Assembly: GCF_001026695.1 (NCBI RefSeq) | Contig: NZ_LDNB01000002.1 | Coordinates: 939,326 to 1,003,325, forward strand | Length of the DNA stretch: 64,000 bases | Source of the DNA: Neobacillus vireti | Lineage (GTDB): Bacteria; Bacillota; Bacilli; Bacillales; Cytobacillaceae | Direction of reading: 5' to 3' | Shown here: positions 1 through 9,389 of the stretch, in pieces | How the letters are laid out: the number at the start of each line of letters is the position of its first letter | How positions within the stretch are numbered: the first letter of the stretch is position 1 | Notes under the pieces: model-generated | Told to the model about the DNA's origin: nothing | Seen by the model: only the letters and a program-made list of their open reading frames with translations | The model's database searches: none | Translations under genes and position numbers: made by a program

Positions 1-8
1 CAAGCCAC

Positions 9-581
9 AATAAGAGAGGTTCATAGTGCCCGCCGGAGGGAAAAAAGCAAGCCAACGGTCAATAAGAGAGGTTCATATTGCCCGTCGGGAGGAAAAAGGC
101 ATGCCAACGGTCAATAAGAGAGGTTCATATTGCCCGTCGGAGGGAAAAAAGCAAGCCAACGGTCAATAAGAGAGGTTCATATTGCCCGTCGGGAGGAAAA
201 AGGCATGCCAACGGTCAATAAGAGAGGTTCATATTGCCCGTCGGAGGGAAAAAAGCAAGCCAACGGTCAATAAGAGAGGTTCATATTGCCCGTCGGGAGG
301 AAAAAGGCATGCCAACGGTCAATAAGAGAGGTTCATATTGCCCGTCGGAGGGAAAAAAGCAAGCCAACGGTCAATAAGAGAGGTTCATATTGCCCGTCGG
401 GAGGAAAAAGGCATGCCAACGGTCAATAAGAGAGGTTCATATTGCCCGTCGGAGGGAAAAAAGCAAGCCAACGGTCAATAAGAGAGGTTCATATTGCCCG
501 TCGGACGGAAAAAAGCGTGTCTAAGGGCATTAAGAGAGTTTCATAGTGCCCCGTCACCCAGAAAAAAACGTGACCACGGTC
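9..581. repeat. 52-bp tandem repeat array with alternating A/B units
   Basis: Eleven units begin at 9, 61, 113, 165, 217, 269, 321, 373, 425, 477 and 529, always 52 bp apart. Units at 61, 165, 269 and 373 carry GTCGGGAGGAAAAAGGCATG. Units at 113, 217, 321 and 425 carry GTCGGAGGGAAAAAAGCAAG, so the true repeat is a 104-bp dimer. The last two units decay toward cysJ. Within each unit CCGTCGG and CCAACGG can form an imperfect stem. There are no unique spacers, so this is not CRISPR. An open frame runs through the last units into cysJ but is not thought to be translated. Confidence 0.95.
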
Positions 582-667
582 ACTATGACCTTCAACTATC
601 AAAAAAAATTTGCGGCACTCCGCCGATTATCCATACAAACCTTTTATTTCAGAACGAGGTGGTTATA

Positions 668-2497
668 TTGCAACTTCAGGTATTGAACAGTCCGTTTAAT
701 CAGGAGCAGGCAGAGCTCCTAAACCGCATTCTGCCAACATTGACAGAATCACAAAAATTTTGGCTCAGCGGTTTTCTCGCTGCATCTCAAATGAATTCCG
801 CAATGGAAACATCAGTTGCACAAACGACACAACAAAAGACGAACCAACAACATACAAAAGAACAAACACTCCCAAAAGAAATAACCATTCTTTACGGATC
901 ACAGACGGGCAATGCCCAGGGACTGGCGAAGAAGGCTGCGAAAAGGCTTGAGGAGAGCGGTTTTCAAGTAACGCTCACACCTATGAGCGATTTTAAACCA
1001 AATAAACTAAAAAAAGTCCAAAACCTTCTGATAATCGTCAGCACCCATGGTGAAGGTGACCCGCCGGATAGTGCGATCATATTTCATGAATTTCTTCATA
1101 GCAAACGGGCACCGAACCTTGAAGATCTTCATTTTTCCGTCTTAGCGCTTGGCGACAGTTCGTATGAGTTTTTCTGCCAAACGGGAAAAGAGTTCGACCA
1201 GCGCCTCGAAGAACTCTACGGTACCCGGCTTTACCCGCGCTTTGACTGCGATGTCGATTATGATGAACCGGCGGCAGAATGGCTGGAAGGAGTCCTTGGC
1301 AGCTTAAGGAATGCACAGGGCGAAAGTCCAACTCCGTCAAAATCCACAGCGCCTCGAGGAGTAGAATCGGCATACGACAGATCCAATCCATTTCAAGCAG
1401 AGGTACTTGAAAATATCAATTTGAACGGCCGCGGCTCGAATAAGGAAACGCGCCATCTTGAGATATCTCTTGAAGGTTCAGGCCTAACCTTCGAACCGGG
1501 AGACAGCCTTGGCATCTACCCGGAAAACGATCCAGTACTAGTCGACCTGCTTATTGAGGAAATGAAATGGAATCCAGAGGAGCTTGTGACGATTAAAGCG
1601 GGAGATGTACGGCCGCTTAGAACAGCCTTACTTTCCCACTATGAAATTACGATTCTCACAAAACCACTGCTAGTGAAGGCTGCGCAGCTTTCAGCGAGTA
1701 AGGAACTAAAAGAGTTGACCACACCGGGTAATGAACAACCGTTAAAGGCGTACCTTGAAGGCCGCGATCTATTAGATTTAGTTCGCGATTTTACCCCTTG
1801 GATTTGTTCAGCTCAAGAGTTTATAAGCATTCTTCGAAAAATACCGGCCCGGTTGTATTCGATTGCGAGCAGTTTAGCAGCCAATCCGGATGAAGTCCAT
1901 TTAACAATTGGTGCCGTCCGCTATGATGCGCACGGACGTGAACGAAATGGCGTTTGTTCGATTTTGGCTGCTGAGCGACTTAAACCAGGGGACACATTGC
2001 CAATTTATATTCAACATAACGAAAACTTTAAGCTGCCGCAGAACCCGGATACACCAATCATCATGGTAGGCCCAGGCACAGGTGCAGCGCCGTTCCGCTC
2101 CTTTATGCAGGAGCGTGAAGAAACCGGGTCCCCCCAAGGGAAATCATGGCTGTTCTTCGGCAACCAGCACTTCGTCACCGATTTCCTTTACCAGACCGAA
2201 TGGCAAAAATGGCTGAAGAACAGCACACTGACAAAAATGGATGTTGCCTTTTCGCGGGATACTGATCAAAAAGTATATGTGCAGCACCGTATGCTGGAAA
2301 ACAGCAAGGAATTGTTCGAGTGGATTCAAGACGGAGCAGCGGTTTATATTTGCGGCGATGAGAAACACATGGCCCATGATGTCCATCAAACGCTCCTCAC
2401 CATTATCGAAAAAGAAGGCGGTATGAGCCGCGAAAAAGCAGAAGAATATTTGGCCGAGATGCAACAAACCAGACGGTATCAGCGTGATGTTTATTGA
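668..2497 (+). CDS. cysJ: Sulfite reductase [NADPH] flavoprotein alpha subunit
   Basis: Moves electrons from NADPH through FAD and FMN to the CysI hemoprotein, which reduces sulfite to sulfide for cysteine synthesis in the cytoplasm. An N-terminal flavodoxin domain shows the FMN loop YGSQTGNAQG, then STHGEGDPPDSA and LALGDSSYEFF. A ferredoxin-reductase-type FAD/NADPH part follows, with RLYSIASS, GVCS and GPGTGAAPFRSF, and an aromatic C-terminus (DVY). I chose the TTG at 668 because GAGGTGG lies 5 nt upstream, the product (609 aa) then matches the usual CysJ length of about 605, and the sequence before it derives from the tandem repeat. cysI follows after 204 bp. In B. subtilis cysJI is activated by the LysR protein CysL; no cysL is seen here. 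Confidence 0.95.
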   Translation: MQLQVLNSPFNQEQAELLNRILPTLTESQKFWLSGFLAASQMNSAMETSVAQTTQQKTNQQHTKEQTLPKEITILYGSQTGNAQGLAKKAAKRLEESGFQVTLTPMSDFKPNKLKKVQNLLIIVSTHGEGDPPDSAIIFHEFLHSKRAPNLEDLHFSVLALGDSSYEFFCQTGKEFDQRLEELYGTRLYPRFDCDVDYDEPAAEWLEGVLGSLRNAQGESPTPSKSTAPRGVESAYDRSNPFQAEVLENINLNGRGSNKETRHLEISLEGSGLTFEPGDSLGIYPENDPVLVDLLIEEMKWNPEELVTIKAGDVRPLRTALLSHYEITILTKPLLVKAAQLSASKELKELTTPGNEQPLKAYLEGRDLLDLVRDFTPWICSAQEFISILRKIPARLYSIASSLAANPDEVHLTIGAVRYDAHGRERNGVCSILAAERLKPGDTLPIYIQHNENFKLPQNPDTPIIMVGPGTGAAPFRSFMQEREETGSPQGKSWLFFGNQHFVTDFLYQTEWQKWLKNSTLTKMDVAFSRDTDQKVYVQHRMLENSKELFEWIQDGAAVYICGDEKHMAHDVHQTLLTIIEKEGGMSREKAEEYLAEMQQTRRYQRDVY

Positions 2498-2601
2498 TTG
2501 TATGGAAAAGGGGCGGAGCGCCGCAAGAAACAAATTAATTTAACCAATTTTAGTGTTTTTTTCAATTTTTACTTCGAATAGGTGAAGTTCTGCTCTGCTC
2601 T

Positions 2602-2659
2602 CACCGCCTTTATTGAAAGGGATGGACCTTTGGATAATATTTCATAGTAAAAGGCGGTG
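2602..2659 (+). promoter_or_regulatory. Structured spacer between cysJ and cysI
   Basis: CACCGCCTTT (2602-2611) and AAAGGCGGTG (2650-2659) form a perfect 10-bp inverted repeat around a 38-nt loop. Inside the loop AAAGG (2616-2620) and CCTTT (2627-2631) can form a small hairpin. No U-run follows, so it is not a simple terminator. It may stabilise or process the message, or be a protein site. It matches no riboswitch class I recognise. Confidence 0.5.
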
Positions 2660-2701
2660 TGAAACGCTATATTCGTTTTCGATGGAAGGGAGTTTTTCTA
2701 A

Positions 2702-4417
2702 ATGGTGAAGCAAATGTTAACAGCGCCAGTGGGAGCACCAAGCGATGTTGAGCGTATAAAGGAAGAAAGCAACTACCTAAGAGGTACTTTGGTGGAAGTA
2801 ATGCAAGACCCCATTAGTGCCGGAATACCAGAAGATGATAACCGCCTAATGAAACATCATGGCAGCTATTTGCAGGATGACCGGGATCTCCGCAATGAGC
2901 GTCAAAAGCAAAAACTTGAACCAGCGTATCAGTTTATGCTCCGTGTCCGTGCTCCAGGTGGTGTGGTTACACCGGAACAATGGCTTGTATTAGATGAGCT
3001 TGCAGAAAAGAATGCGAACGGTACGATAAAGCTGACGACACGGCAGTCGTTTCAAATGCACGGTATTTTAAAATGGAACATGAAAGAAACGATTCAGGAG
3101 ATTCATCAGTCCATTTTGACCACACTTGCGGCGTGCGGCGATGTAAACCGGAACGTGATGTGTAACCCGAATCCTGATCAATCTGAAATTCATGCCGAAG
3201 TGTATGAATGGGCGAAATGTTTGAGTGATTACTTATTACCACGCTCGAGAGCGTATCATGAAATTTGGCTCGGTGAGGAAAAAGTGGCTGGGACTCCAGA
3301 AATAGAGGAGGAACCCATGTACGGCGCACGTTATTTGCCACGGAAGTTTAAAATCGGAATTGCTGTCCCGCCCTCAAATGATATCGATGTTTTTTCACAG
3401 GATCTTGGTCTCATTGCAATTGTAGAGGAGGGCAAGCTCTGCGGTTTTAACGTGGCCATCGGCGGCGGGATGGGGATGACACACGGCGATATGGCGACAT
3501 ATCCACAAGTAGCAAAAATCATTGGCTTCTGCCCGTCAGATAAAGTGGTGGAGCTGGCTGAACAAACAATTACGATTCAGCGAGATTACGGGAACCGTTC
3601 TGTCCGGAAAAATGCCCGCTTCAAGTACACAGTAGACCGCCTCGGACTCGAAGCAGTTAAGGCTGAATTGGAAAAACGACTTGGCTGGAGCTTGGAAGAG
3701 GCAAAACCCTATCAGTTCAATCACAATGGCGATCGCTACGGTTGGATAAAAGGAATGCAAGGAAAATGGCATTATACGCTGTTTATCGAAAATGGCCGCG
3801 TCGCAGATTTTGCGAATTACAAGCTCAAAACAGGTTTATATGAACTTGCAAAAATCCATTCTGGAGATTTCCGGTTGACAGCGAATCAAAATCTAATCAT
3901 TGCGAATGTACCAAGTCAAGAAAAGAAAAAAATAAATGAATTAATGGAAAAATACGGCTTGTCCGACGGCAAACAGCACTCCGCACTAAGACGGAGCTCG
4001 ATGGCATGCGTCGCTCTTCCAACATGCGGCTTGGCTATGGCAGAATCAGAACGCTATTTACCTGAACTTATCGATAAAATTGAGGGAATTGTCGATGAAA
4101 ATGGCTTGCGTGACGAGGAAATTACGATTCGGATGACTGGATGTCCGAATGGCTGTGCCCGTCCTGGACTCGCGGAAATTGCTTTTATTGGCAAAGCGGT
4201 CGGCAAATATAACATGTATCTTGGCGCAGCCCGCAATGGGAGCCGCTTGAATAAAATGTACCGCGAAAACATTGGTGAACCTGAAATTCTAAGCGAACTG
4301 CAAGTACTCCTTTCCCGCTACGCCAAAGAGCGCCGGCAAGGTGAGCATTTCGGTGACTTTGTCATCCGCACGGAGATTGTCAAAGCAACAACGGACGGCA
4401 CGAATTTTCATGAATAA
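2702..4417 (+). CDS. cysI: Sulfite reductase hemoprotein beta subunit
   Basis: Catalyses the six-electron reduction of sulfite to sulfide using siroheme and a 4Fe-4S cluster, fed by CysJ. The four cluster cysteines are visible as C436-X5-C442 and C481-X3-C485 (CVALPTCG and TGCPNGC). The protein has 571 aa, the normal length. The ATG has GGAAGGGAG about 9 nt upstream. It lies downstream of cysJ on the same strand, as in other bacilli. Identification is confident from motifs, length and order. Confidence 0.96.
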   Translation: MVKQMLTAPVGAPSDVERIKEESNYLRGTLVEVMQDPISAGIPEDDNRLMKHHGSYLQDDRDLRNERQKQKLEPAYQFMLRVRAPGGVVTPEQWLVLDELAEKNANGTIKLTTRQSFQMHGILKWNMKETIQEIHQSILTTLAACGDVNRNVMCNPNPDQSEIHAEVYEWAKCLSDYLLPRSRAYHEIWLGEEKVAGTPEIEEEPMYGARYLPRKFKIGIAVPPSNDIDVFSQDLGLIAIVEEGKLCGFNVAIGGGMGMTHGDMATYPQVAKIIGFCPSDKVVELAEQTITIQRDYGNRSVRKNARFKYTVDRLGLEAVKAELEKRLGWSLEEAKPYQFNHNGDRYGWIKGMQGKWHYTLFIENGRVADFANYKLKTGLYELAKIHSGDFRLTANQNLIIANVPSQEKKKINELMEKYGLSDGKQHSALRRSSMACVALPTCGLAMAESERYLPELIDKIEGIVDENGLRDEEITIRMTGCPNGCARPGLAEIAFIGKAVGKYNMYLGAARNGSRLNKMYRENIGEPEILSELQVLLSRYAKERRQGEHFGDFVIRTEIVKATTDGTNFHE

Positions 4418-4425
4418 TGAGGATG

Positions 4426-4455
4426 AAAAAGAGACAGGGGTTCTGTCTCTTTTTG
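4426..4455 (+). terminator. Rho-independent terminator after cysI
   Basis: AAAAAGAGACAG pairs with CTGTCTCTTTTT around a GGGTT loop, just after the cysI stop. The A-rich 5' side means it could also stop transcription from the opposite, convergent strand. Confidence 0.9.
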
Positions 4456-4511
4456 CGTATCAAAAAAACAGCCTCCAATTGCAGCCGAAGTGAACTTGCG
4501 AGCCAAGGCAA

Positions 4512-5249
4512 TCACAAGTATTGAAGATGCTGATTTCCATGGAACATTTTCAAAATATATTCGGCATCCGGAACGTTCAGCTTGTTATATCCCAATAAAA
4601 ATTCTTTATTATCATAAGGGACTTCTTTAAATGTTACACCGATTTCACCGTGATCGCCGATCGACAAAATCGCGTAAGCGGCAAGCGGCTTCGGATAACA
4701 TCCCAGCGAGCAAGGGTTAAGATAGAGCCGTTTTTTCGTTTTAAAATGATGGATTACATGATGATGGCCAAAACAGACGATATCAGCAGATGAATCTCGA
4801 TAAAGGAAGTCCAATTTTTCGATGGTGGGTCCATAATCAACTGCAAAAAAATCACCGAGTTCGTCTAAATGATAGTGGAGAAACAATAATTTTTTTCCAT
4901 TATACTCAGCCTCAATGGTTGTTGGAATAGCATGTAAGCGTTGCAGGAATTTCCGGTCTAAATGGGCGGCAATCCACTCGTGGTGCGCCTTTTCCCGCTT
5001 CTTACTGTATGGTTCTCGGCCTGCAATGATATCTAGGATTGCTTCATCATGATTGCCCATTACAAAAGAAATATCGCCACGAGAAAAAAGCAAATCAAGC
5101 ACTTCGTTTGTCTCATAGCCAATTCCGATTAAATCGCCTAAACAATAGATGTGGTCAATTTTACCTTCTGGACCAATATCGTCAATTACAGCTTTTAAGG
5201 CAGATTGATTGCCGTGTATATCTGAAATAATAGCGATTTTCTTCTCCAT
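4512..5249 (-). CDS. Calcineurin-like metallophosphoesterase
   Basis: 245 aa. A dinuclear metallophosphoesterase fold is shown by ordered motifs: DIHGN near residue 9, GDLIG near 38, GNHDE near 65 and a late FGHHH. This resembles the YfcE/MJ0936 group of small phosphodiesterases. The in vivo substrate is unknown and cannot be inferred from neighbours. The ATG at 5249 has CGGAGATTT upstream. It converges on cysI and ends about 55 bp from the terminator there. Confidence 0.85.
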   Translation of the reverse strand: MEKKIAIISDIHGNQSALKAVIDDIGPEGKIDHIYCLGDLIGIGYETNEVLDLLFSRGDISFVMGNHDEAILDIIAGREPYSKKREKAHHEWIAAHLDRKFLQRLHAIPTTIEAEYNGKKLLFLHYHLDELGDFFAVDYGPTIEKLDFLYRDSSADIVCFGHHHVIHHFKTKKRLYLNPCSLGCYPKPLAAYAILSIGDHGEIGVTFKEVPYDNKEFLLGYNKLNVPDAEYILKMFHGNQHLQYL

Positions 5250-5323
5250 ACCGAAATCTCCGTTTTTTACTAGTTTCCCTATTTTGGTAAAATAAATTCC
5301 AAAAAATTATTTCGCATCGATGG

Positions 5324-5539
5324 CTATTTTTTTTTCTTTTTTGAATTATCAACAACCACTTTATTTTTAACGGTTTCTAAGACGACTTGTACATGAATAT
5401 TTTTTTCATCAATTTGAATAACATTTGAAACTTTTGCTTTACGACCTTTAATTTTTAAATCCTCCCCAACAACTGGTACCCGCTTAAGCAACTGAGTTAA
5501 TAAAACATTTTTCTTTTCTAAAAAATGAACAGCAAACAT
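5324..5539 (-). CDS. Uncharacterised 71-aa basic protein
   Basis: A small protein that begins MFAVHFLEKKNVLL, contains a beta-rich core and ends in a run of lysines (NSKKKKK). There is no signal peptide, membrane segment or known motif. A good ribosome site (AAGGAGTAGGTGAG) precedes the ATG, supporting real translation. I do not recognise the family; an RNA- or ribosome-associated role would fit the charge but is a guess. Confidence 0.6.
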   Translation of the reverse strand: MFAVHFLEKKNVLLTQLLKRVPVVGEDLKIKGRKAKVSNVIQIDEKNIHVQVVLETVKNKVVVDNSKKKKK

Positions 5540-5733
5540 TTGGTCTCACCTACTCCTTATAGTATCTGTTACAAAAAAATCATTTTGTAACCTTCCTATA
5601 AAATATTTAATAATAGGTAGATTTAGACCAATTTACTACTATACTTCGGCTTCAAAAGTGATTTTTGAAGGTAAATTTTCTATCATAATGTTTTTTTCTC
5701 CTCGGAAATTGAACTTTGAAACGATAACCAACG

Positions 5734-6171
5734 TTATCTGCGTTGGGTAAACATTAGCGCGGTCCTATCCAAGACAGTGCCGACAATAATCCCTGCAGAA
5801 TATCGAATTAGATCCGCAGTAAGAAAACCTTTGCCCAGGATCAACGCACCAAGCACTGTACCCCTAATCTGATTAATCCAGTCGGCCTGATAGAGCTGGC
5901 TGAATTCAATGCCGAAGCTGAATATAAGGCTGAGCCAGATGGAAGTGTGCAGGCTCTTACCCATAAGTAAGAAACGGAATCCAAAATAAACCATCATCGC
6001 CCAGAGTGCATCCCCGGCGTTTTCCGCTACAAATTCCGGAAGGAGAGAGCTGTATTTTCTCGAGGCAAGGCCTAAAAAAATGGTGATCACAACGGCTAAA
6101 AAGTAACCAATCTTTATGATACGGTAACTCTTATCCGTGGATGCGTTTTTTGATAGTTTGGGAGGCTGCAT
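5734..6171 (-). CDS. DUF2809 family membrane protein
   Basis: 145 aa with about four hydrophobic segments. The family hallmarks are ENAGDALWAMMVYFGFRF followed by EFSQLYQADWINQIRGT and a GALILGKGF stretch, which match DUF2809 integral membrane proteins of unknown function. An upstream GTG at 6180 is in frame, but the ATG at 6171 sits at a better distance from AAGAGAG. No operon partner: a 194-bp gap separates it from the next gene on the same strand. Confidence 0.8.
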   Translation of the reverse strand: MQPPKLSKNASTDKSYRIIKIGYFLAVVITIFLGLASRKYSSLLPEFVAENAGDALWAMMVYFGFRFLLMGKSLHTSIWLSLIFSFGIEFSQLYQADWINQIRGTVLGALILGKGFLTADLIRYSAGIIVGTVLDRTALMFTQRR

Positions 6172-6332
6172 ATAAATCACTCTCTTTTTAATATGGTGTT
6201 AATATCCAATAATTTAGTAAGTGCAGGACTGGCTGATATTCTTCCCTTCATGTAATATAGATTTTATCATGAATAAAGAGTAAGCTATATATTTTAAAAA
6301 TCCACTAAACTTCGCATGAAAGAGGCAAAAAT

Positions 6333-6968
6333 ATGAAAATTGATTCCCCTAAAATTTCAGCTGAATTACCGACAAGTGATTTCCAAGATATTTTATATGA
6401 AGAAGATCGGGAATTAGAAATGTGTCAGGTTATTGACTCCGTATTTGAAAATGAAGAAGTTGGCAGAGTTCGTTTATCGAATATGGTGATTAAGAATTGT
6501 CGGTTCAACAATACTGATTTTAAAAATATTGATATCACGGATGTGCGGTTTGAAAACTGCGATTTATCCAATGCCAATTTGAGCAAGTCTTCTATTCACA
6601 GAGTGGTATTTAAAAATAGTAAATTAGTAGGTGTGGATTTTACCGAATCCCGTTTTGGAAATATTCAGTTTGATAATTCCGTCTTAAACCTGACGACATT
6701 TGCAAATTCAAAGCTGGAAAAAGTAAAATTTCTGGAAACGTTATTAAAAAGTAGTGATTTTTTTGAATGTAAATTAAAAAATGTTGAATTTCTACATTGT
6801 AATCTTGATGGCGCAAACTTTGACCATACGTCATTAAAAGGAATTGATATTAGCACTTCTACATTTGATACACTAACTGTGGCAATAGAGGATCTAAATG
6901 GCTGTAAGGTCTCGTCTTATCAAGCAATTCAATTTGCGGCATTAATGGGATTGGTCATCAAAGATTAG
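6333..6968 (+). CDS. Pentapeptide-repeat protein, Qnr-like
   Basis: 211 aa. From about residue 45 to 180 the chain follows the five-residue A(D/N)LXX rhythm (CRFNN TDFKN, NCDLS NANLS, NCDLD GANFD and so on), which folds as a right-handed square beta-helix. The length (Qnr proteins are about 218 aa) and the tail, where SYQAIQFAALMGLVIKD follows the last coil, resemble the Qnr C-terminal dimerisation helix. Qnr proteins mimic DNA and protect gyrase from quinolones. That role here is inference. AAAGAGG precedes the ATG. Monocistronic. Confidence 0.75.
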   Translation: MKIDSPKISAELPTSDFQDILYEEDRELEMCQVIDSVFENEEVGRVRLSNMVIKNCRFNNTDFKNIDITDVRFENCDLSNANLSKSSIHRVVFKNSKLVGVDFTESRFGNIQFDNSVLNLTTFANSKLEKVKFLETLLKSSDFFECKLKNVEFLHCNLDGANFDHTSLKGIDISTSTFDTLTVAIEDLNGCKVSSYQAIQFAALMGLVIKD

Positions 6969-6975
6969 GAAATTT

Positions 6976-7021
6976 CGGTGCCGAATTCTCGATTCATTTG
7001 TGAAGCGGGTGTCAGGCACCG
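6976..7021. repeat. Dispersed palindrome (CGGTGCC / GGCACCG arms)
   Basis: CGGTGCC at 6976-6982 pairs with GGCACCG at 7015-7021; the right arm contains GGTGTCAGGCACC, which recurs at 12781, 58142 and 62144. It lies just downstream of the pentapeptide gene, where a terminator would be expected, but has no clear U-run. Confidence 0.6.
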
Positions 7022-7130
7022 ATACGATTATGAATATATACATAGATATTCTATGTATAATCATGGTATAATGGTTGTGAATAAAATAGAAGAAGGCGGG
7101 TGCCGATTTTTTCGTGAGGTGTATTGAATA

Positions 7131-8042
7131 GTGAAAAATATCCTATTGGGGATTAGCAGTTTAATGGTGGCACTCTTAATCATCGCCTTGATTTTTTTCC
7201 AATCTTCAATTGAACCGAGAAAACATCAAGAAAATCAAAGAACGGAGACACAAGATAGTCGAAAGGAACAAGCCGAATATACTGACGGCAGCATTGATTA
7301 TACATTTCAAAACGAACAACTCAAGATTTCCTTCGATAAAGGCAAAACCTGGAGGACCGTTCCAATTGCCAAAGATAAACTATTTGCAGGCGAGTACAGC
7401 GGCAATAAACAAGAGCTGATCGAAAATAGCTATATCCTTTCAACAAATCGGATTGCATTTTTATATTCAGATGGCCCTGACTGGTCCGCAAAAAAAATTA
7501 TTTTTACATATTCGCTTGACCAAGGTGACCATTGGCAGGATGCTGTTATCACCAATCAATATCCATCGCTTCGGTTCCGAAAAATAGATTTTTTGAATGA
7601 AAATTTTGGTTATGTCATTCTTACCGGAGATCGGACGGTGTCACAGGAAATGTCCAATGTCTATGTCACCCATGATGGCGGCAAGTCTTGGCAGGAAACG
7701 AATCCAACGAACGTGACAAGGTTAATAAAAGACGGTGGCTTTGTGGATGAACAAACTGGTTTCTTATCTTCTGGATTCATTAATCCAGAAGAGCCTGATT
7801 TATCTGTGACCCAAGATGGAGGGAATTCTTGGGTGAAAGCATCGATTCCGATTCCCGATCAATTTAGTAAAATTTTCGTCACCGCCGAACTGCCCTTTAA
7901 AGAAGAAGACCACTTAGTCGTCCTTATTAATCAAGAGCCATCCGGTGATTATCAAGGCGGAAAGGTAAAAGGGAAGTTTCTTTCGAAAGATAACGGCCTG
8001 ACATGGGAGTTTTTTGCAGAGGTAGAAGACAGCAACATTTGA
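7131..8042 (+). CDS. Membrane-anchored BNR/Asp-box beta-propeller-like protein
   Basis: 303 aa. One N-terminal hydrophobic segment (residues 5-24) acts as a signal anchor, so the rest is extracytoplasmic. Five Asp-box motifs of the S-x-D-x-G-x-T-W type are spaced along the chain: SFDKGKTW, SLDQGDHW, THDGGKSW, TQDGGNSW and SKDNGLTW. These mark beta-propeller blades as in sialidases and YCF48-like assembly factors. No enzymatic residues are evident, so the function is unknown. Starts with GTG preceded by GTGAGGTG at a 9-nt spacing. Confidence 0.75.
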   Translation: MKNILLGISSLMVALLIIALIFFQSSIEPRKHQENQRTETQDSRKEQAEYTDGSIDYTFQNEQLKISFDKGKTWRTVPIAKDKLFAGEYSGNKQELIENSYILSTNRIAFLYSDGPDWSAKKIIFTYSLDQGDHWQDAVITNQYPSLRFRKIDFLNENFGYVILTGDRTVSQEMSNVYVTHDGGKSWQETNPTNVTRLIKDGGFVDEQTGFLSSGFINPEEPDLSVTQDGGNSWVKASIPIPDQFSKIFVTAELPFKEEDHLVVLINQEPSGDYQGGKVKGKFLSKDNGLTWEFFAEVEDSNI

Positions 8043-8051
8043 ACATTGTTT

Positions 8052-8083
8052 AAGGACTAACCAGTCGAGGTTAGTCCTTTTTC
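8052..8083 (+). terminator. Rho-independent terminator
   Basis: AAGGACTAACC pairs with GGTTAGTCCTT around AGTCGA, followed by a T-run, 10 nt after the Asp-box gene. Confidence 0.9.
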
Positions 8084-8224
8084 CATGCTTGCTTTGATAG
8101 TCCCACATCACCTAAGTCTTAAGTCGGATTGAAAAATCAAGCTCAAGCGCAATTATGAAACATGTAGAAAAAAGGTAAGATGAAATCAAGATAAATGATT
8201 TGTGAAACAAAGGAGGAAAATAAA

Positions 8225-8572
8225 ATGAAAAAGTTTGCGTTACTTTTAGCAGGTGGCCTTGCAGCCATTATTTTACTTAATACGATTGGCCCGATGGTTG
8301 GATTACTGGTTAGTCTAGCGATTCTATACTTTATCTTTAAACAGTTCTTAAAGGCGGAATCAACAGGCTGGAAAATCGGGCTAATTATTATCGGCCTAAT
8401 GGTGCTTTCATCAACCATTCACCATTTACCAGCTCTAATTGGAGTAGGTGCCGCATATGTGCTCTGGCTTGTTTATAAAAATTGGAACCAAAACAAAAAT
8501 ACGGCAGCAAAAAATGAACCAGATCCATTTGTTAGTTTTGAAAAGCAATGGAATGAATTAAAAAAACACTAG
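8225..8572 (+). CDS. LiaI-like small membrane protein
   Basis: 115 aa with three to four hydrophobic segments (residues 4-25, 27-40, 52-66, 69-83) and a charged tail ending FEKQWNELKKH. The layout and tail resemble B. subtilis LiaI (tail DDEWEEFLKKK), the membrane anchor that recruits the PspA-like LiaH under envelope stress. The next gene, 20 bp on, is a PspA family member, which supports this. The ATG at 8225 is chosen over an upstream in-frame ATG because AGGAGG is 8 nt before it. No LiaRS genes are in the window. Confidence 0.7.
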   Translation: MKKFALLLAGGLAAIILLNTIGPMVGLLVSLAILYFIFKQFLKAESTGWKIGLIIIGLMVLSSTIHHLPALIGVGAAYVLWLVYKNWNQNKNTAAKNEPDPFVSFEKQWNELKKH

Positions 8573-8592
8573 GATTAAAGGAGAGGATAAAC

Positions 8593-9252
8593 ATGGGAAA
8601 CTTATTTACAAGAATAAAAGATGTTATCGTCGCTGATTTAAACGAAACTCTTCATCAAAAAGAAAAACAAAATCCGATTGCTAAACTCAATCAATATCTC
8701 CGCCGATGTGAGCAGGAGACAGCTAAGGTGGGCAAATTGGTTGAACGTCAATCTCAATTAAAGGATGAATTTAGGAGCGAGCATAGCCAGGCGATGGAAA
8801 TAGCAGAAAAAAGGAAGTACCAAGCGGAAATTGCTTTAAAAGCAGGAGAAGAAGAGCTCTGCCAGTTTGCAACAGCAGAGTATCAGCAATATTCAGAGCG
8901 CGCAGAGCGCCTAAATGCTTCACTTGCACAAATATCCGAGCAGCTACAAGAATTAGAAAGAAAACATGAAGAAATGAAGCGGAAATTAAAGGATATGCAG
9001 CTACGCCGAATGGAATTAATGGGAAGAGAAAACGTAACTCGGGCCAACATCGGAATGAACCAGATGTTAGAATCTGATTCTTACACCAATCAATCAAACT
9101 TAAAGTTCAAGGACATAGACACCTACTTAGACCGCCTTGAGCAGAAGGTGACAAGTTACTTCAAAGGTCATACAATTGATGCTCAGGTAGCACAGTTAGA
9201 AAAAGAGATGGAAACTAAGGAAAACAATTCATTAAACTTAATAAAAGAGTAA
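8593..9252 (+). CDS. PspA/IM30 (LiaH-like) envelope-stress protein
   Basis: 219 aa, almost wholly coiled coil. The N-terminal helix (NLFTRIKDVIVADLNETLHQ) is amphipathic and membrane-binding in this family. PIAKLNQYLRRCEQE and the KRKYQAEIALKAGEEELC block are typical PspA/LiaH signatures. Family members assemble ESCRT-III-like rings on the inner membrane face and limit damage. It forms a two-gene unit with the LiaI-like protein. AAAGGAGAGG precedes the ATG. A palindromic terminator follows. Confidence 0.88.
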   Translation: MGNLFTRIKDVIVADLNETLHQKEKQNPIAKLNQYLRRCEQETAKVGKLVERQSQLKDEFRSEHSQAMEIAEKRKYQAEIALKAGEEELCQFATAEYQQYSERAERLNASLAQISEQLQELERKHEEMKRKLKDMQLRRMELMGRENVTRANIGMNQMLESDSYTNQSNLKFKDIDTYLDRLEQKVTSYFKGHTIDAQVAQLEKEMETKENNSLNLIKE

Positions 9253-9260
9253 CTTGGAAA

Positions 9261-9316
9261 GGTCAAACCCCTGACGTGCTAACACTTTAGCGCGCTGGAG
9301 GTCTGACTCTTTTTTC
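9261..9316 (+). terminator. Dispersed palindrome acting as terminator
   Basis: GGTCAAACCCC and GGAGGTCTGACTC arms flank a GTGCTAACACTTTAGCGCG core and end in six T residues. A member of the family seen in full at 43206-43263. Placed right after the pspA-like gene. Confidence 0.75.
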
Positions 9317-9389
9317 GATTCATAAGAAATAGCTATGCAGAATAAACATCAAAATAGTGTGGTTATTTTTTACTGGGAGGAAAACACAC

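Noticed and set aside
9..581. CRISPR-like array
   Set aside because: Units are contiguous 52-bp tandem copies with no unique spacers and no cas genes nearby.
494..667. N-terminal extension of CysJ
   Set aside because: The extra 58 codons derive from the tandem repeat, have no family similarity and no ribosome site; the TTG at 668 has both.
8104..8130. LiaR binding box before the liaI-like gene
   Set aside because: CCTAAGTCTTAAGTCGG is suggestive, but I cannot recall the consensus well enough to support it.
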